A stretch of DNA of 48,903 bases from Clostridiales bacterium. Its GTDB lineage: Bacteria > Bacillota > Clostridia > Oscillospirales > Acutalibacteraceae. The notes beneath the pieces were generated by a model. That model was not told the DNA's origin. It saw nothing but the letters and a program-made list of their open reading frames with translations, and made no database searches. Where the stretch lies: NCBI GenBank assembly GCA_022791355.1, contig JAAVYX010000098.1, positions 1 through 48,903 of the forward strand, read 5' to 3'. Below are positions 34,048-42,519 of the stretch, in pieces (within the stretch, counting starts at the first letter, position 1; each line of letters opens with the position of its first letter). The position numbers and the translations under genes are program-made.

Positions 34048-35841
34048 ATGTTACCTGTTATGCAAAATACCGACCGGCTCTGTATGGGCTGTATGAACGA
34101 CAACGGCGGCGAGCGGCTCTGTCCCATCTGCGGCTATGACGGGCAGAAGCCCCAGCCCGAAAACGCCCTGCCGACCCGTTCCTGGATCGGGGAAGGCCGA
34201 TATTTGATGGGTAAGGTCATGGAGCAGAACGGGGAGGGGATCACCTACCTGGGCTGGGATAACACCAGCGATACCATCGTCTGGATCCGGGAGTATTTCC
34301 CCGCCGGCCTGTGCGAGCGGCTGAACTCGGGCGGAGTGCGTCCCCTGCTGGGATCGGAGGAGGCCTTTCAGGAGGGAAAGGCCACTTTCTTAAAACTGAA
34401 CCAGGCTCTGTCCCGCCTGCGGGAGCTTCCCTGCCTGCTGCCGGTGACCGACCTGTTCGAGGGCTCCGGGACGGTTTATTGCGTCAAGCAGGCGGCTTCG
34501 GGTATCACTCTGCGGGAGTTTCTGCTGCGCAACGGCGGAACCCTTAAGTGGGAGCAGGCCCGTCCCCTTTTCCTGCCCCTGCTCTCGGCCCTCAAGGCCC
34601 TGCATAACGCCGGCGTAGTGCATCGCGGCATCTCGCCCGACACTTTGCTGGTAGGCCGGGACGGCAAAATCCGCTTAAAGGACTTTCTGATTCCCGCCGC
34701 CCGCACCGCCCGCAGCGATATGACCGCCCAGCTTTATCCGGGCTTCGCAGCCATCGAGCAGTACGGGTTCGACGGGCAGCCCGGCCCCTGGACCGACGTA
34801 TACGGCTTTGCCGCCACCCTCTTCCGGGTGCTGGTGGGCAATCCGCCCCCCGAGGCCACCGAGCGGGTTACCGACGACCATATGACCATCCCTGCCGCCG
34901 TGGCCCAAACCCTGCCCCGTCATGTTCTATCGGCCCTGGCCAACGCCCTGCAAATCCTGCCCGAGGACCGTACCCAGTCCATGGACGAGCTGCGGGAGGA
35001 CCTGGTCCCTTCCGCCGACGCGGGCCGGGATGGGAAAAAGAAAAAGCCGGGCGGCAAGCGGTACGGCCTGATCGCCGCCCTGACTACCGCCGGCGTAATC
35101 GTGGTGGTGCTCACCGTCCTGGCCATGACCGTTTTCCGGGACGACCTCTTCCCCACCCACGGTACGTCCAGCGGCCTCCAGCCCCCCTCCATGGGTTCGG
35201 CCGGAAACGCCATGCCGGACGAATCCAGCGAAAAGCTCTATTCGGTCCCCAACATCCTGGGCCAGACCTTCGCCCAGCTTACCGGCAACATAGAGTATCA
35301 GGATATTTACGAATTTGAAATCGTCTCGGAAAGCTATAACGATACCCAGCCCAGAGGCGCGGTTTACGAGCAGAGTCCCGCCGAGGGGACCACCGTTTCC
35401 AAGGGAACCAAGATTCAGGTTCGCATCAGCCTGGGCCCCTCTGTCGTCGCCCTGCCGCCGCTGGTCGGTCTGACCCGGGAGGCCGCCTATATCCAGCTGC
35501 TGGAAATGGGCTTTATGCCCGGCGCCGTCCAGTTTTATGAAAAGTACGACGCGTCCAAGCCGGCCAACACGGTGGTGGAGGTAGACCCCGGCGAGGGAAC
35601 CCAGCTCAACCCCGAGTCGGGTGTGAAGCTGTTTGTCAACTCCTTTGTCGCCCCGCCCTCCCAGCCCGAGACCACCACGACCAGCCGGTCCATTGTGGTG
35701 ACCGAGCCCCCGACCACCACCACCGAGCCGGCCACCACCACCAAACCTTCTACTACTACCACCAAGCCTTCTACCACCACCACTAAGCCCAGTACGACCA
35801 CTTCCCATTCCAGCTCCTCCAGCGAGCCGGAAGAGGAGTAA
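34048..35841 (+). CDS. Zinc-ribbon, PASTA-domain membrane pseudokinase
   Basis: A 597-residue protein laid out like PrkC/PknB kinases but with a damaged active site. Residues 12-28 form a zinc ribbon (CMGC...CPIC). A kinase-like domain (about 50-330) follows. The VAIK lysine is Arg81 (WIREYFP), the HRD motif is His192-Arg-Gly194, the catalytic-loop Asn is Thr199, and DFG reads Asp212-Phe-Leu. One membrane helix (about 343-367) leads to two extracellular PASTA domains (about 402-470 and 472-540) and a tail of repeated TTTTKPS. It would bind muropeptides or lipid II outside and partners inside without phosphotransfer. The ATG at 34060 is an alternative start. A terminator follows. Confidence 0.88.
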   Translation: MLPVMQNTDRLCMGCMNDNGGERLCPICGYDGQKPQPENALPTRSWIGEGRYLMGKVMEQNGEGITYLGWDNTSDTIVWIREYFPAGLCERLNSGGVRPLLGSEEAFQEGKATFLKLNQALSRLRELPCLLPVTDLFEGSGTVYCVKQAASGITLREFLLRNGGTLKWEQARPLFLPLLSALKALHNAGVVHRGISPDTLLVGRDGKIRLKDFLIPAARTARSDMTAQLYPGFAAIEQYGFDGQPGPWTDVYGFAATLFRVLVGNPPPEATERVTDDHMTIPAAVAQTLPRHVLSALANALQILPEDRTQSMDELREDLVPSADAGRDGKKKKPGGKRYGLIAALTTAGVIVVVLTVLAMTVFRDDLFPTHGTSSGLQPPSMGSAGNAMPDESSEKLYSVPNILGQTFAQLTGNIEYQDIYEFEIVSESYNDTQPRGAVYEQSPAEGTTVSKGTKIQVRISLGPSVVALPPLVGLTREAAYIQLLEMGFMPGAVQFYEKYDASKPANTVVEVDPGEGTQLNPESGVKLFVNSFVAPPSQPETTTTSRSIVVTEPPTTTTEPATTTKPSTTTTKPSTTTTKPSTTTSHSSSSSEPEEE

Positions 35842-35852
35842 GAAAATTTGCA

Positions 35853-35890
35853 GCCGCCCTGCCGTATTGTTTCGGCGGGGCGGCTTTTGT
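35853..35890 (+). terminator. Intrinsic terminator after the pseudokinase gene
   Basis: GCCGCCCTGCCG (35853-35864) pairs with CGGCGGGGCGGC (35873-35884) with one wobble, followed by TTTTGT. Confidence 0.8.
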
Positions 35891-36650
35891 ATCCGCTTTG
35901 CGTGAATATTTAGGAAAGACTCTATACGCGCCGCGCTGTCGTCCAGATTGACCCTCAGGCCAACCTCTTTCCGGCGTTCCCGGCCGGCTTTGGCCAGAGC
36001 TCTACATCCCTTGCGGGAAGCGATGTTAGAGGCGCTTTAGCGCCGGAAGGTTAAAACGGTCAAAGGGCGTTCGACCATGCGCTTCGCTCTCCCGCCTTTC
36101 TTTGGGGAAGACAGATGGGATAGGCTGAGGGTCTAAGGAAGGTTCCTATAGATATCCTGCGACTACCATCTACCTCGGTGGACAAATACGCAAAGCGGCG
36201 GCCCAAAGGGCGGCCCTCACGGGCGGCCAAAAAGAGGGCCGTCGGGGAACTGGCAGGGAACTGGCAGGGAACTAGCAGGGAACTAGCAGGGAACTAGCAG
36301 GGAACTAGCAGGGAACTAGCAGCGTTCTCGGATGTAGGCGGGCGACAGATAGCCGCTCAAAGGGCGGCTAGAGAAGGCCGCTCAAAGAGCGGCCGTCAGT
36401 AGCCTTCCTTTAGGACGGCCGCCAGGTAGCCGCTCTGCCGAGCGGCCCGCGTACCCAGCCTCGCTCCGCTGCCTTTCCCACGGCTGCCAAGACAACGCGG
36501 CTTGCGGCAATTTTATCCCCGTAAAACCGTATGATACCTTGTCAATCGATGGAAGATACCCCGAACAAAAGACTTGTCAGCCGGAAAGCGCACCAAAGAA
36601 TGGATAAAATTTTGTGAATTATTGGGTAAAATTTAGACAAAGGAATGGTA
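35891..36650. repeat. Gap with a diverged family C element and many small hairpins
   Basis: There is no gene. Near 35975-36050 are family C pieces: GGCCAACCTCTTTCCGGCG and GAAGCGATGTTAGAGGCGCT followed by TTAGCGCC. From 36193 to 36460 come short hairpins such as GCCGCTCAAAGGGCGGC, GGCCGCTCAAAGAGCGGCC and GCCGCTCTGCCGAGCGGC, interrupted by an 11-bp tandem repeat. Confidence 0.6.
36245..36321 (+). repeat. 11-bp tandem repeat, seven units
   Basis: GGGAACTGGCA occurs twice, then GGGAACTAGCA five times, all in exact register. The two variants differ at one base. It is a typical slippage-prone microrepeat. Confidence 0.95.
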
Positions 36651-36679
36651 TTGCAGGTGTATTTGTGCTATACTATAAG
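36651..36679 (+). promoter_or_regulatory. Probable promoter of ppk
   Basis: TTGCAG (36651-36656) and TATAAG (36674-36679) are 17 bp apart. The ppk start is 215 bp downstream, so the leader would be about 200 nt. Confidence 0.5.
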
Positions 36680-36893
36680 TATCATCTATCTTGGAGGCGG
36701 TACGGCCTTACAGGGCTGCCCATGCGTACCGCGCCGCACCCGTCTGCCGGCCCTCCGGCCGGCGAATCCGATAGAACCGATTCCCGCCGCCGGGCTGATA
36801 GACCCTAAGCGGGCCAATCGATATAGGCAAAAAGCCCTTCGGCTGTTTTTGTAAAATCCCAAAAAAGCGGTATGCAAAGGGGAGGTATTTTGT

Positions 36894-38987
36894 ATGGGGG
36901 AGAAGAGAAATCCCTTCACCAACCGGGAGCTCAGTTGGCTGGATTTTAACCTGCGGGTGCTGGAGGAGGCCGAAAAGCCCTGCAATCCCGTGCTGGAGCG
37001 TCTCAAATTTTTGAGTATTACGGCCTCGAATCTGGACGAGTTCTTTATGGTCCGGGTGGCTTCCTTGAAGGAAAAAATCCGGGAAAAGGATCCGCGGCCG
37101 GACGACTCGGGCCTCACCCCGGAGCAGGCCCTGCAAAAAATCCGCAAAAAGGCGGGCAGCCTGGTGGCCCGGCAGTACGCCTGCTATGAAAAGCACATCC
37201 TGCCCGACCTGGAGGAGGCCGGCGTACGCCTGCTGCGGCCCGACCAGCTGGACGAGACCCAGTACAAGGCCGCGTCGGATTACTTTTACAATATGGTTTT
37301 TCCCGTCCTCACCCCCATCGCCGTGGACAAAAGCCGCCCCATGCCCCTGCTGCTGAACAAGGCGGTTTACATCGCCGTCCGTCTGCGCAAGGATAATAAA
37401 TCCTACTTCGCCCTGGTGCAGGTCCCGACGGTTCTGCCCCGGCATTTCGAGCTGCCCTGTCAGGGCGGGCGGGCCTTCATACTGCTGGAGGAGATCATCA
37501 CCTACTTTCTATCCTCCCTGTTCGAGCTGCACATCATCGAGGCCCACGCCCTTTTCCGGGTCACCCGGGACGCCGACCTGGAGGTAAACGACGATACGGC
37601 CGAAAACCTGCTGACCGCCATGAAAAAGACCCTGGAAAAACGTAAGCGGGGCGCGCCGGTCCGTCTGGAGCTGCAAAAGGACTGCGACGAGCGGCTGCGG
37701 GAATTTCTGCTGGAGGACCTGCGGGTCAGCCGGAAGGACGTGGTGGAGATCCCCGGACCCCTGGACCTGGCCGCCTTTATGAAATTCGCCATGACGCCAG
37801 GCGGGGAAAAGCTGCGGCTGCCCCCCATCCTCCCGGTTCCCCCGGCCGACTTTGCCGGGGTGGAGGACTATTTCGCCGCCATCCGGGAGCGGGACCGGCT
37901 GGTCCATCACCCCTACGAAAGCTTCGACGTGGTGGTGGAGTTTCTCCGTCAGGCCGCCGAGGACCCGGACGTGCTGGCCATCAAGCAGACCCTATACCGG
38001 GTCAGCGGCCAGTCCCCGGTGATCGACAATCTGATAAAGGCCGCCCAAAACGGCAAGCAGGTCACCGTGCTGGTGGAGCTCAAGGCCCGGTTCGACGAGG
38101 CCAACAACATCGCCTGGGCCGCCAAGCTGGAAAAGGCCGGCTGTCATGTGCTCTACGGGGTGGAGGGCCTCAAAACCCATTGTAAAATCCTGCTGGCCGT
38201 CCGCCGGGAGAAGGAGGGCATCCGCCGTTACCTCCACCTGGCCACCGGCAACTATAACGATTCCACCGCCCGCCTGTATACCGACGTGGGGATGTTCACC
38301 TGCCGGGAGGACTTCGGCCGGGACGCAAGCGAGCTCTTCAACCGCCTCACCGGCTACTCCCGCTTCCCCGACTATCAGAAGCTGGTCCCGGCCCCCGAGT
38401 CCATGCGGACCTTCCTCTACGACCGGATCGACCGGGAAATCGAGCACAAGAAAAAGGGCCTGCCGGCCGGTATCTGTATCAAGATCAATTCCCTGCTGGA
38501 TAAGGGTATGATCGACCGGCTGTATAAGGCCTCCCAAGCCGGGGTCCGGGTAAAGCTCATCGTCCGGGGCATCTGCGCATTGGTGCCGGGGGTCAAGGAG
38601 GTCAGCGAAAATATAACGGTCATCAGTATCGTGGGCCAGCTGCTGGAGCACAGCCGCATTTTCCTATTCGAAAACGGCGGCCGCCGGGAGGTTTACCTGG
38701 GCAGCGCCGACCTGATGCCCCGCAACCTGAACCGCCGGGTGGAGCTGCTCTTCCCGGTGGAGGACAATGGCCTCAAGCGCCGCTTGGTCTCTATACTGGA
38801 GCTCATGCTCGCCGACAATCATAACGCCCGGTATCAGGATAAAAGCCGCCGGTACCGTCCGGTAACAGAGGGCGAGAAGACGGTCAACGCCCAGCTGGAG
38901 CTGGCCCACCGGGCCCACGCCGCCTGGGCGCGCAAAAAACGGGCGGCGGACAAATCCAAAACGGAAATCGAAACCGAACAAAAATAG
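36894..38987 (+). CDS. ppk1: Polyphosphate kinase 1
   Basis: PPK1 reversibly polymerises the terminal phosphate of ATP into polyphosphate. The 697-residue protein opens with FTNRELSWLDFNLRVLEEA and SITASNLDEFFMVRVASLKE. HHPYESFDVVVEFLRQAAED leads to the PLD-like catalytic part: LIKAAQNGKQVTVLVELKAR, FDEANNIAWA, VYGVEGLKTHCK with the active-site His, and YLHLATGNYNDSTARLYTD. The second PLD-like half ends with LGSADLMPRNLNRRVELLFP. The ATG has GGGGAGG upstream. pfk begins 15 bp after the stop, so polyphosphate and glycolytic functions share a transcript. Confidence 0.96.
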   Translation: MGEKRNPFTNRELSWLDFNLRVLEEAEKPCNPVLERLKFLSITASNLDEFFMVRVASLKEKIREKDPRPDDSGLTPEQALQKIRKKAGSLVARQYACYEKHILPDLEEAGVRLLRPDQLDETQYKAASDYFYNMVFPVLTPIAVDKSRPMPLLLNKAVYIAVRLRKDNKSYFALVQVPTVLPRHFELPCQGGRAFILLEEIITYFLSSLFELHIIEAHALFRVTRDADLEVNDDTAENLLTAMKKTLEKRKRGAPVRLELQKDCDERLREFLLEDLRVSRKDVVEIPGPLDLAAFMKFAMTPGGEKLRLPPILPVPPADFAGVEDYFAAIRERDRLVHHPYESFDVVVEFLRQAAEDPDVLAIKQTLYRVSGQSPVIDNLIKAAQNGKQVTVLVELKARFDEANNIAWAAKLEKAGCHVLYGVEGLKTHCKILLAVRREKEGIRRYLHLATGNYNDSTARLYTDVGMFTCREDFGRDASELFNRLTGYSRFPDYQKLVPAPESMRTFLYDRIDREIEHKKKGLPAGICIKINSLLDKGMIDRLYKASQAGVRVKLIVRGICALVPGVKEVSENITVISIVGQLLEHSRIFLFENGGRREVYLGSADLMPRNLNRRVELLFPVEDNGLKRRLVSILELMLADNHNARYQDKSRRYRPVTEGEKTVNAQLELAHRAHAAWARKKRAADKSKTEIETEQK

Positions 38988-39002
38988 ACTGGAGTGGAGA
39001 AA

Positions 39003-40088
39003 ATGGCGAAAAAGAAAAAGATCGGCCTGCTGACCAGCGGGGGAGACTGTCAGGGCCTGAACGCGGCCCTGCGGGGAGTGGCCAAGGGTCTGGCCAACGC
39101 CTACGAGGACGTGGATTTCTACGGCTTTACCGACGGTTACCGGGGCCTGATCGAATGCGACTATAAAATGTACGAGGCCGAGGACTTTTCCGGCATTTTG
39201 ACCTTGGGCGGCACCATCCTGGGCACCTCCCGCCAGCCCTATAAGCAGATGCGGGTGGTGGACGAAACCACCAGCGTAGACAAGGTTGCCGCCATGAAGC
39301 GGACCTATCAGAAGCTGGGGCTGGACTGTCTGGTCATCCTGGGCGGCAACGGCACCCATAAAACGGCCAACCTGCTGGCGGGAGAGGGACTGAACATCGT
39401 CACCCTGCCCAAGACCATCGACAACGACATCTACGGCACCGACCTGACCTTCGGCTTTTATTCGGCGGTGGATATCGCCACCCACGTCATCGAATGTATC
39501 CACACCACCGCCTTTTCCCACAGCCGGGTCTTTATCGTGGAGCTTATGGGCCATAAGGCCGGCTGGCTGACCCTGTACGCCGGTATCGGCGGCGGGGCCG
39601 ACGTGATCCTCCTGCCCGAGATTCCCTATGATATCGACAAAATCGCCAAGGCCATTTCCAAGCGCAACGATAACCGGGGTAAATTCGCCATTCTGGCCGT
39701 GGCCGAGGGGGCCGTCTCCAAGGAGGAGGCCAAAATGAGTAAAAAGGAATTTAAGGCCGCCCGGGCGGCTATGGAGTACCCGTCGGTTTCCTACCGTCTG
39801 GCCGCCGAGCTGGAGGCCAAAACCGGCAAGGAAACCCGGGTCACCGTCCCCGGCCACTTCCAGCGCGGCGGCAGCCCTAACGCCTACGACCGGGTGTTTT
39901 GCAGCCTGTTGGGGGCCGCCGCCGCCGACCTGATCGTCAAGGAGCAGTTCGGGTATATGGTGGGCTTTGTGAAAAACGAGTTTGTGCCGGTACCCCTGTC
40001 CGAGGTGGCCGGACGGCTCAAGCTGGTCCCGGCCGACAGTCAGGTGATCACCGAGGCCCGCCGTCTGGGCATCAGCTTCGGCGACTAG
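39003..40088 (+). CDS. pfk: 6-Phosphofructokinase with mixed ATP/PPi signature
   Basis: Phosphorylates fructose 6-phosphate at C1 in glycolysis. The 361-residue protein has LLTSGGDCQGLNAALRG, GTILGTSRQP, VILGGNGTHKTANLL, TLPKTIDNDIYGTDLTFGF with the catalytic Asp, IVELMGHKAGWL and VPGHFQRGGSPNAYDR. At the two phosphoryl-donor positions it has Gly (in GGNGT, where PPi enzymes have Asp) and Lys (in PKTIDND, where classic ATP enzymes have Gly). That is a mixed pattern, usually taken as ATP-using. The usual GGDG Asp is Asn here. The ATG at 39003 sits after GGAGTGGAG. It is coupled to ppk. Confidence 0.93.
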   Translation: MAKKKKIGLLTSGGDCQGLNAALRGVAKGLANAYEDVDFYGFTDGYRGLIECDYKMYEAEDFSGILTLGGTILGTSRQPYKQMRVVDETTSVDKVAAMKRTYQKLGLDCLVILGGNGTHKTANLLAGEGLNIVTLPKTIDNDIYGTDLTFGFYSAVDIATHVIECIHTTAFSHSRVFIVELMGHKAGWLTLYAGIGGGADVILLPEIPYDIDKIAKAISKRNDNRGKFAILAVAEGAVSKEEAKMSKKEFKAARAAMEYPSVSYRLAAELEAKTGKETRVTVPGHFQRGGSPNAYDRVFCSLLGAAAADLIVKEQFGYMVGFVKNEFVPVPLSEVAGRLKLVPADSQVITEARRLGISFGD

Positions 40089-40159
40089 GCGTATGGAAAA
40101 ACCCGAAGCTGTAGTTGGAAGGTTCAGGCGCGGGAGCGGGAAAGGAAAACCCGCAGAAA

Positions 40160-40335
40160 GGTATACTTTGCCGTGCAAAGCAAAATTATTGCGAGGGGCT
40201 CTAGCGGCGTGCTTTGCTGTGTCCCGGTCTGGCGTTCCTTGCGGGAAGCAATGTAGAGGCGATTTAGCACCGGGACGCCAGCCGTCAGAACGTCCTTTGG
40301 ACGTTCATATAGATGCGCCGAACAAAATCTATTGA
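40160..40335 (+). repeat. MITE-like repeat, family C copy 4
   Basis: Starts with a CTTTGCCGTGCAAAG hairpin and ATTATTGCGAGGGGCTCTAG. It continues with GTCCCGGTCTGGCGTTCC, TTGCGGGAAGCAATGTAGAG, one GATTTAGCACC unit and an AACGTCC-TTT-GGACGTT hairpin, and ends AAAATCTATTG. It matches the element at 42125-42395 in reverse and abuts a family A copy. Confidence 0.8.
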
Positions 40336-40336
40336 A

Positions 40337-40517
40337 ATAAAGTTTTCGCCCGCCTTTTTTAAAAGGCGGTGGGGTCGAGGGGCAAGGCCCCCGTCGTGGC
40401 CCGCAGGACGCGAAATCCTTAGAAACGTAAGGCGCAGGTAGCCGAAATCTTCCAAAGGAAGATTTCGGCCGGACCCTCGCCGGGGGTTCCCCGATGGGGC
40501 GCGCAGCGACGCATAAG
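40337..40517 (+). repeat. Dispersed multi-hairpin repeat, family A copy 3
   Basis: Near-identical at its left end to 2911 (ATAAAGTTTTCGCCCGCC, GGTGGGGTCGAGGGGCAAGG). Its long stem is GCCGAAATCTTCC/GGAAGATTTCGGC with an AAA loop, different in sequence from copy 1 but fully paired. It has the uninterrupted CCTTAGAAACG site that carries a family B unit in copy 2. Confidence 0.85.
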
Positions 40518-40590
40518 ATGTTATTGCTTACAGATTTTTGGTTGGAGCGGTCTATGCGAGCGGTCCAAGTCTGTCCTGGCATCCCGCCGC

Positions 40591-40855
40591 CGCGCCTCTA
40601 CCTGGAGGTCCGCGGCGCTAACGCGCCTCTACCTGGCGACCGCGGCGCTAAAGCGCCTCTGGCTGGAGGTCCGCGGCGCTAACGCGCCTCTACCTGGAGG
40701 TCCGCGGCGCTAAAGCGCCTCTGGCTGCTTCCCGCCAGGAACTTACATATCTGGCCAACGGCCGGAACGGGACGAGGGAAAGCGTTCGGCCAAAGGTCCA
40801 TACCAGAAGACCCTGGAGGGGCTCGACGCCCCGCAGAGAAATCTATAGATATTCC
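40591..40855 (-). repeat. MITE-like repeat, family C copy 5, with ~31-bp tandem expansion
   Basis: The units start at 40591, 40622, 40653 and 40683, each of the form CGCGCCTCTACCTGGAGG + TCCGCGGCGCTAA, 30-32 bp long, with a partial fifth at 40715. The element then continues GGCTGCTTCCCGCCAGGAAC and ends GCCCCGCAGAGAAATCTATA. Elements elsewhere have only one such unit. No gene is present. Confidence 0.85.
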
Positions 40856-40955
40856 ATCCGGGCGTCTATATAAAGCTTCGAAAGAACGACACACGGCCAA
40901 TCAACCGCGGTTATCTCGTTCAAAAATCCGCGCGGAGCCCAGTTTAACCCATGCT

Positions 40956-41189
40956 TTAATAGAAAACCAATGCGATCTGACCCAACATCCGGTTTTCGCG
41001 GATAAAAACATACGCTGGCGGCGTTTCGTAGAAGTAAATGACGCCCAGGCTTGCCCAAATAAAAAAGCCCGGGTATGCGATTACATCCCGAGCCTTTTTA
41101 ACGCAGCGAACGCCTTGTCTCTCATGGAAAAATGCGGCGCTTTTGATTGTAAAAGCGGTCTCAAACATAACGCCTATAACATTCTTCAA
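40956..41189 (-). CDS. Possible small membrane protein or gene fragment
   Basis: A 77-residue open frame from a TTG, lower in GC than the neighbouring repeats. It contains one convincing hydrophobic segment, PGFFIWASLGVIYFYETPPA, after a basic stretch (RCVKKARDVIAY). No family is recognised and the ribosome binding site is poor. A bidirectional hairpin at 41060-41098 lies within the frame, which argues against a real gene. It may be a decayed remnant. Confidence 0.2.
   Translation of the reverse strand: MKNVIGVMFETAFTIKSAAFFHERQGVRCVKKARDVIAYPGFFIWASLGVIYFYETPPAYVFIRENRMLGQIALVFY
41060..41098. terminator. Bidirectional terminator-like hairpin
   Basis: AAAAAGCCCGGG and CCCGAGCCTTTTT pair with two mismatches around an 11-base loop, with A and T runs on the outer sides. 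It would end transcription on both strands in the pfk-rsmE gap. Confidence 0.55.
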
Positions 41190-41315
41190 AACAGATGAGA
41201 AAAGGGGGACTGCGCAGACAGCGCCAGGGCCGGGCGGAGGACCCGTCCGGCGGCAGCCAGTCTGGGACGGCGCCCCGGCTTGCGCGTCGTCTGTTCCCGC
41301 GGGCCCCGCGAACCT

Positions 41316-41344
41316 TTGTCAGGTGCTTTGAAGGCTGTTATAGA
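41316..41344 (+). promoter_or_regulatory. Promoter of rsmE
   Basis: TTGTCA (41316-41321) and TATAGA (41339-41344) are 17 bp apart. The start codon follows only 15 bp later, leaving a very short leader that just holds GGGAGGAG. Confidence 0.6.
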
Positions 41345-41359
41345 ATAGGGAGGAGAGCT

Positions 41360-42097
41360 ATGCCCAGATTTTTTTCGGAAACCATCGCCGAACTGCCGGC
41401 GCTCGAGGGAGCGGACGCGGCCCATATTGTAAAGGCCCTGCGGATGCGTCCGGGCGAACGCCTGACCGTCTGCGACCTGAAGGGAACCGACTATTTCTGC
41501 GAAATCGCGGCGGCCGACCCCCAGCGGGTGGAGCTGACCGTTCTGGAAACCGCCCCCACCAAAAGCGAACCGAAGCTGGCCGTCACCCTCTACCAGTGCG
41601 TTCCAAAGGGGGACAAGCTGGACGGGGTGGTGCAAAAGGCGGTGGAGCTGGGGGTCAGCCGGATCGTGCCGGTGCTCTCCAGCCGCTGCGTCTCCCGGCC
41701 GGACCCAAAGTCCATGGGGAAAAAGACCGACCGTTGGCGGAAAATCGCCCGGGAGGCCGCCGGCCAAAGCGGACGGGGCGTGCTGCCCGCCGTAGACCCG
41801 GCCCTGGATTTTAACGCCTGCGCCGCCGCATTGAGCGGCTACGATCTGTCCCTGTTTTTCTACGAGGAGGGGGGAGAGCCCCTACGGACCCTGGTAAGCC
41901 GGACAGCCCTGCCCCCGTCCGGCGGCAGGGCCGCCGTCCTCATCGGCCCGGAGGGAGGCTTTACGCCGGAGGAAGCCCGGAAGGCCGCCAGCGCGGGAGC
42001 CGCAACCGTTACCCTGGGTCCCCGGATTCTGCGGACCGAAACCGCGCCTATCGCCGCTCTGACCGCCCTCATGCTGCTTACAGGTAATCTGGAGTAA
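41360..42097 (+). CDS. rsmE: 16S rRNA (uracil-N3)-methyltransferase RsmE
   Basis: Methylates N3 of U1498 in 16S rRNA with S-adenosylmethionine; a SPOUT-class enzyme with a C-terminal knot. The 245-residue protein shows HIVKALRMRPGERLTVCD (PUA-like N-domain), CVPKGDKLDGVVQKAVELGV, RWRKIAREAAGQSGRG, LIGPEGGFTPEEA and LGPRILRTETAPIAAL. The ATG at 41360 has GGGAGGAG upstream; the frame is open back to 41195, but that part is not conserved. It has its own promoter. No prmA gene is adjacent. Confidence 0.95.
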   Translation: MPRFFSETIAELPALEGADAAHIVKALRMRPGERLTVCDLKGTDYFCEIAAADPQRVELTVLETAPTKSEPKLAVTLYQCVPKGDKLDGVVQKAVELGVSRIVPVLSSRCVSRPDPKSMGKKTDRWRKIAREAAGQSGRGVLPAVDPALDFNACAAALSGYDLSLFFYEEGGEPLRTLVSRTALPPSGGRAAVLIGPEGGFTPEEARKAASAGAATVTLGPRILRTETAPIAALTALMLLTGNLE

Positions 42098-42124
42098 AAA
42101 ACGGCCCTAGCGTCTGTTTTAACA

Positions 42125-42395
42125 GGTTAAAAGACGTATAGATTTCTCTGCGGCCCATCTATAGGAACGTCCAAAGGACGTTCTGAGGTCTGGCGACCGC
42201 GGCGCTAAAGCGCCTCTACCTGGCGGTCCCGGTGCTAAAGCGCCTCTACCTGGCGGTCCCGGTGCTAAAGCACCTCTACCTGGCGGTCCCGGTGCTAAAG
42301 CACCTCTACATTGCTTCCCGCAAGGAACGCCAGACCGGGACACGGGAAAGCAAGGCGCTAGAGGGATTCGAAAAAATCTACGTCATTTTTCTAAA
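42125..42395 (-). repeat. MITE-like repeat, family C copy 6, with 30-bp tandem expansion
   Basis: It begins GTATAGATTTCTCTGCGGCC and an AACGTCC-AAA-GGACGTT hairpin. Then come tandem units of CGCCTCTACCTGGCGGTCCC + GGTGCTAAAG at 42211, 42241 and 42271: two are identical and the third differs by one base, with partial units on both sides. It closes with ATTGCTTCCCGCAAGGAACG, CCAGACCGGGAC and AAGGCGCTAGAGGG. The rest of the rsmE-araC gap has no gene. Confidence 0.9.
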
Positions 42396-42519
42396 TAAAA
42401 ACAAACGCTAAGGCCTGAGATAACCAAATACGAGCGGGACCATATAGGCAGGATAACAAGGGCGCGGCGACGCCTGCTCGTCATACGCCATGCACAATTG
42501 CTCTCCCCCAAAACGCAGT

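Noticed and set aside
36538..36550. TTGTCAATCGAT shared with 48309-48320
   Set aside because: A 12-base match between two places in 49 kb is expected by chance, and the surroundings do not align.
38664..40178. Long minus-strand open frame opposite ppk and pfk (also 4749-6050 opposite gyrA)
   Set aside because: These are antisense shadows of well-identified genes; they have no ribosome binding site or recognisable domain.
42211..42300. Direct repeats of 30 bp that could suggest a CRISPR array
   Set aside because: The units are joined head to tail with no spacers, are internal to a larger repeated element, and no cas gene is in the window.
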